From the NCBI GenBank assembly GCA_907164885.2, contig OU015495.1:3011308-3075307 (forward strand): a stretch of DNA of 64,000 nt, read 5' to 3'. The notes below the pieces were generated by a model. It ran no database searches. It was given only the letters and a program-made list of their open reading frames with translations, and was not told where the DNA came from. How positions within the stretch are numbered: the stretch's first letter is position 1; each line of letters begins with the position of its first letter. This DNA is from Dolomedes plantarius. Taxonomy: Eukaryota > Arthropoda > Arachnida > Araneae > Dolomedidae. Both the position numbers and the translations under genes were made by a program. Shown in pieces: positions 63,926-64,000 of the stretch.

Positions 63926-64000
63926 CAGTGGTTCTCAACCTTTCAGGCTCTGCGCCCCCCTTTCAACAGTGATGTGAGGTCACGCCTCCCCCTCCCCCAC
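63926..64000. mobile_element. hAT MITE, second copy of the 48056 family, cut by window end
   Basis: It begins CAGTGGTTCTCAACC and follows the left end of the 48056-48695 MITE closely (TTTCAGGCTCTGCGCCCCCC, then GTGAGGTCACGCC). Confidence 0.9.

Overview
The window is nuclear DNA from an animal, most likely an arthropod. The evidence is low GC content, one recognisable cellular gene (HINT1) with an AATAAA poly(A) signal, and a dense load of transposable elements (TEs) typical of arthropods: BEL/Pao, Ty3/Gypsy, Ty1/Copia with a half-tRNA primer site, Helitrons, hAT, piggyBac, Tigger/pogo, PIF/Harbinger and mariner. Nothing looks prokaryotic: no operons, no CRISPR array, no rRNA, and I recognised no tRNA gene. 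Species and class cannot be fixed from the sequence alone.

Layout. 1-8438: AT-rich DNA with a Helitron 3' end (about 1538), a THAP-domain fragment (4146), a Helitron Rep remnant (4420-5260), a possible Tc1 remnant and an internally deleted Gypsy remnant (5716-6720). 8439-29193: one BEL/Pao element on the minus strand, about 20.8 kb between its LTRs and full of nested insertions. These are hAT > Gypsy derivative > hAT (10618-14445), a TE with 0.5-kb inverted arms (15067-17448), two Helitron signatures, and a complete Gypsy element (18985-26935) that itself carries a 1.6-kb TTAA-flanked element and two hAT elements. 29194-35298: a gene island holding intronless HINT1 on the plus strand and a divergent exon-like ORF on the minus strand, plus small MITEs. 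35707-49580: a Ty1/Copia element on the minus strand, interrupted by a piggyBac relic, a hAT MITE, and a hAT carrying an LTR element that carries a Tigger. 49697-56411: a hAT with a dead transposase, a Harbinger MITE in its coding region, and a 3.6-copy array of 1018-bp units. 56746-60504: a second Copia gag/protease fragment and a ZMYM1-type hAT. 60983-62559: two internally deleted mariners. 63926-64000: the start of another hAT MITE, cut by the window edge.

Many insertions can be removed in silico using their target-site duplications, and the host reading frame then continues. This gives a reliable relative insertion order. The most unusual object is the LTR element at 39002-44352. Both of its outer edges are LTR 5' (U3) ends, it is flanked by a 5-bp duplication, its 3' side is a tail-to-tail LTR palindrome, and it encodes gag but no recognisable pol. 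Apart from HINT1 and possibly the exon-like ORF at 29590-29865, I regard essentially all coding sequence here as TE-derived and mostly inactivated.
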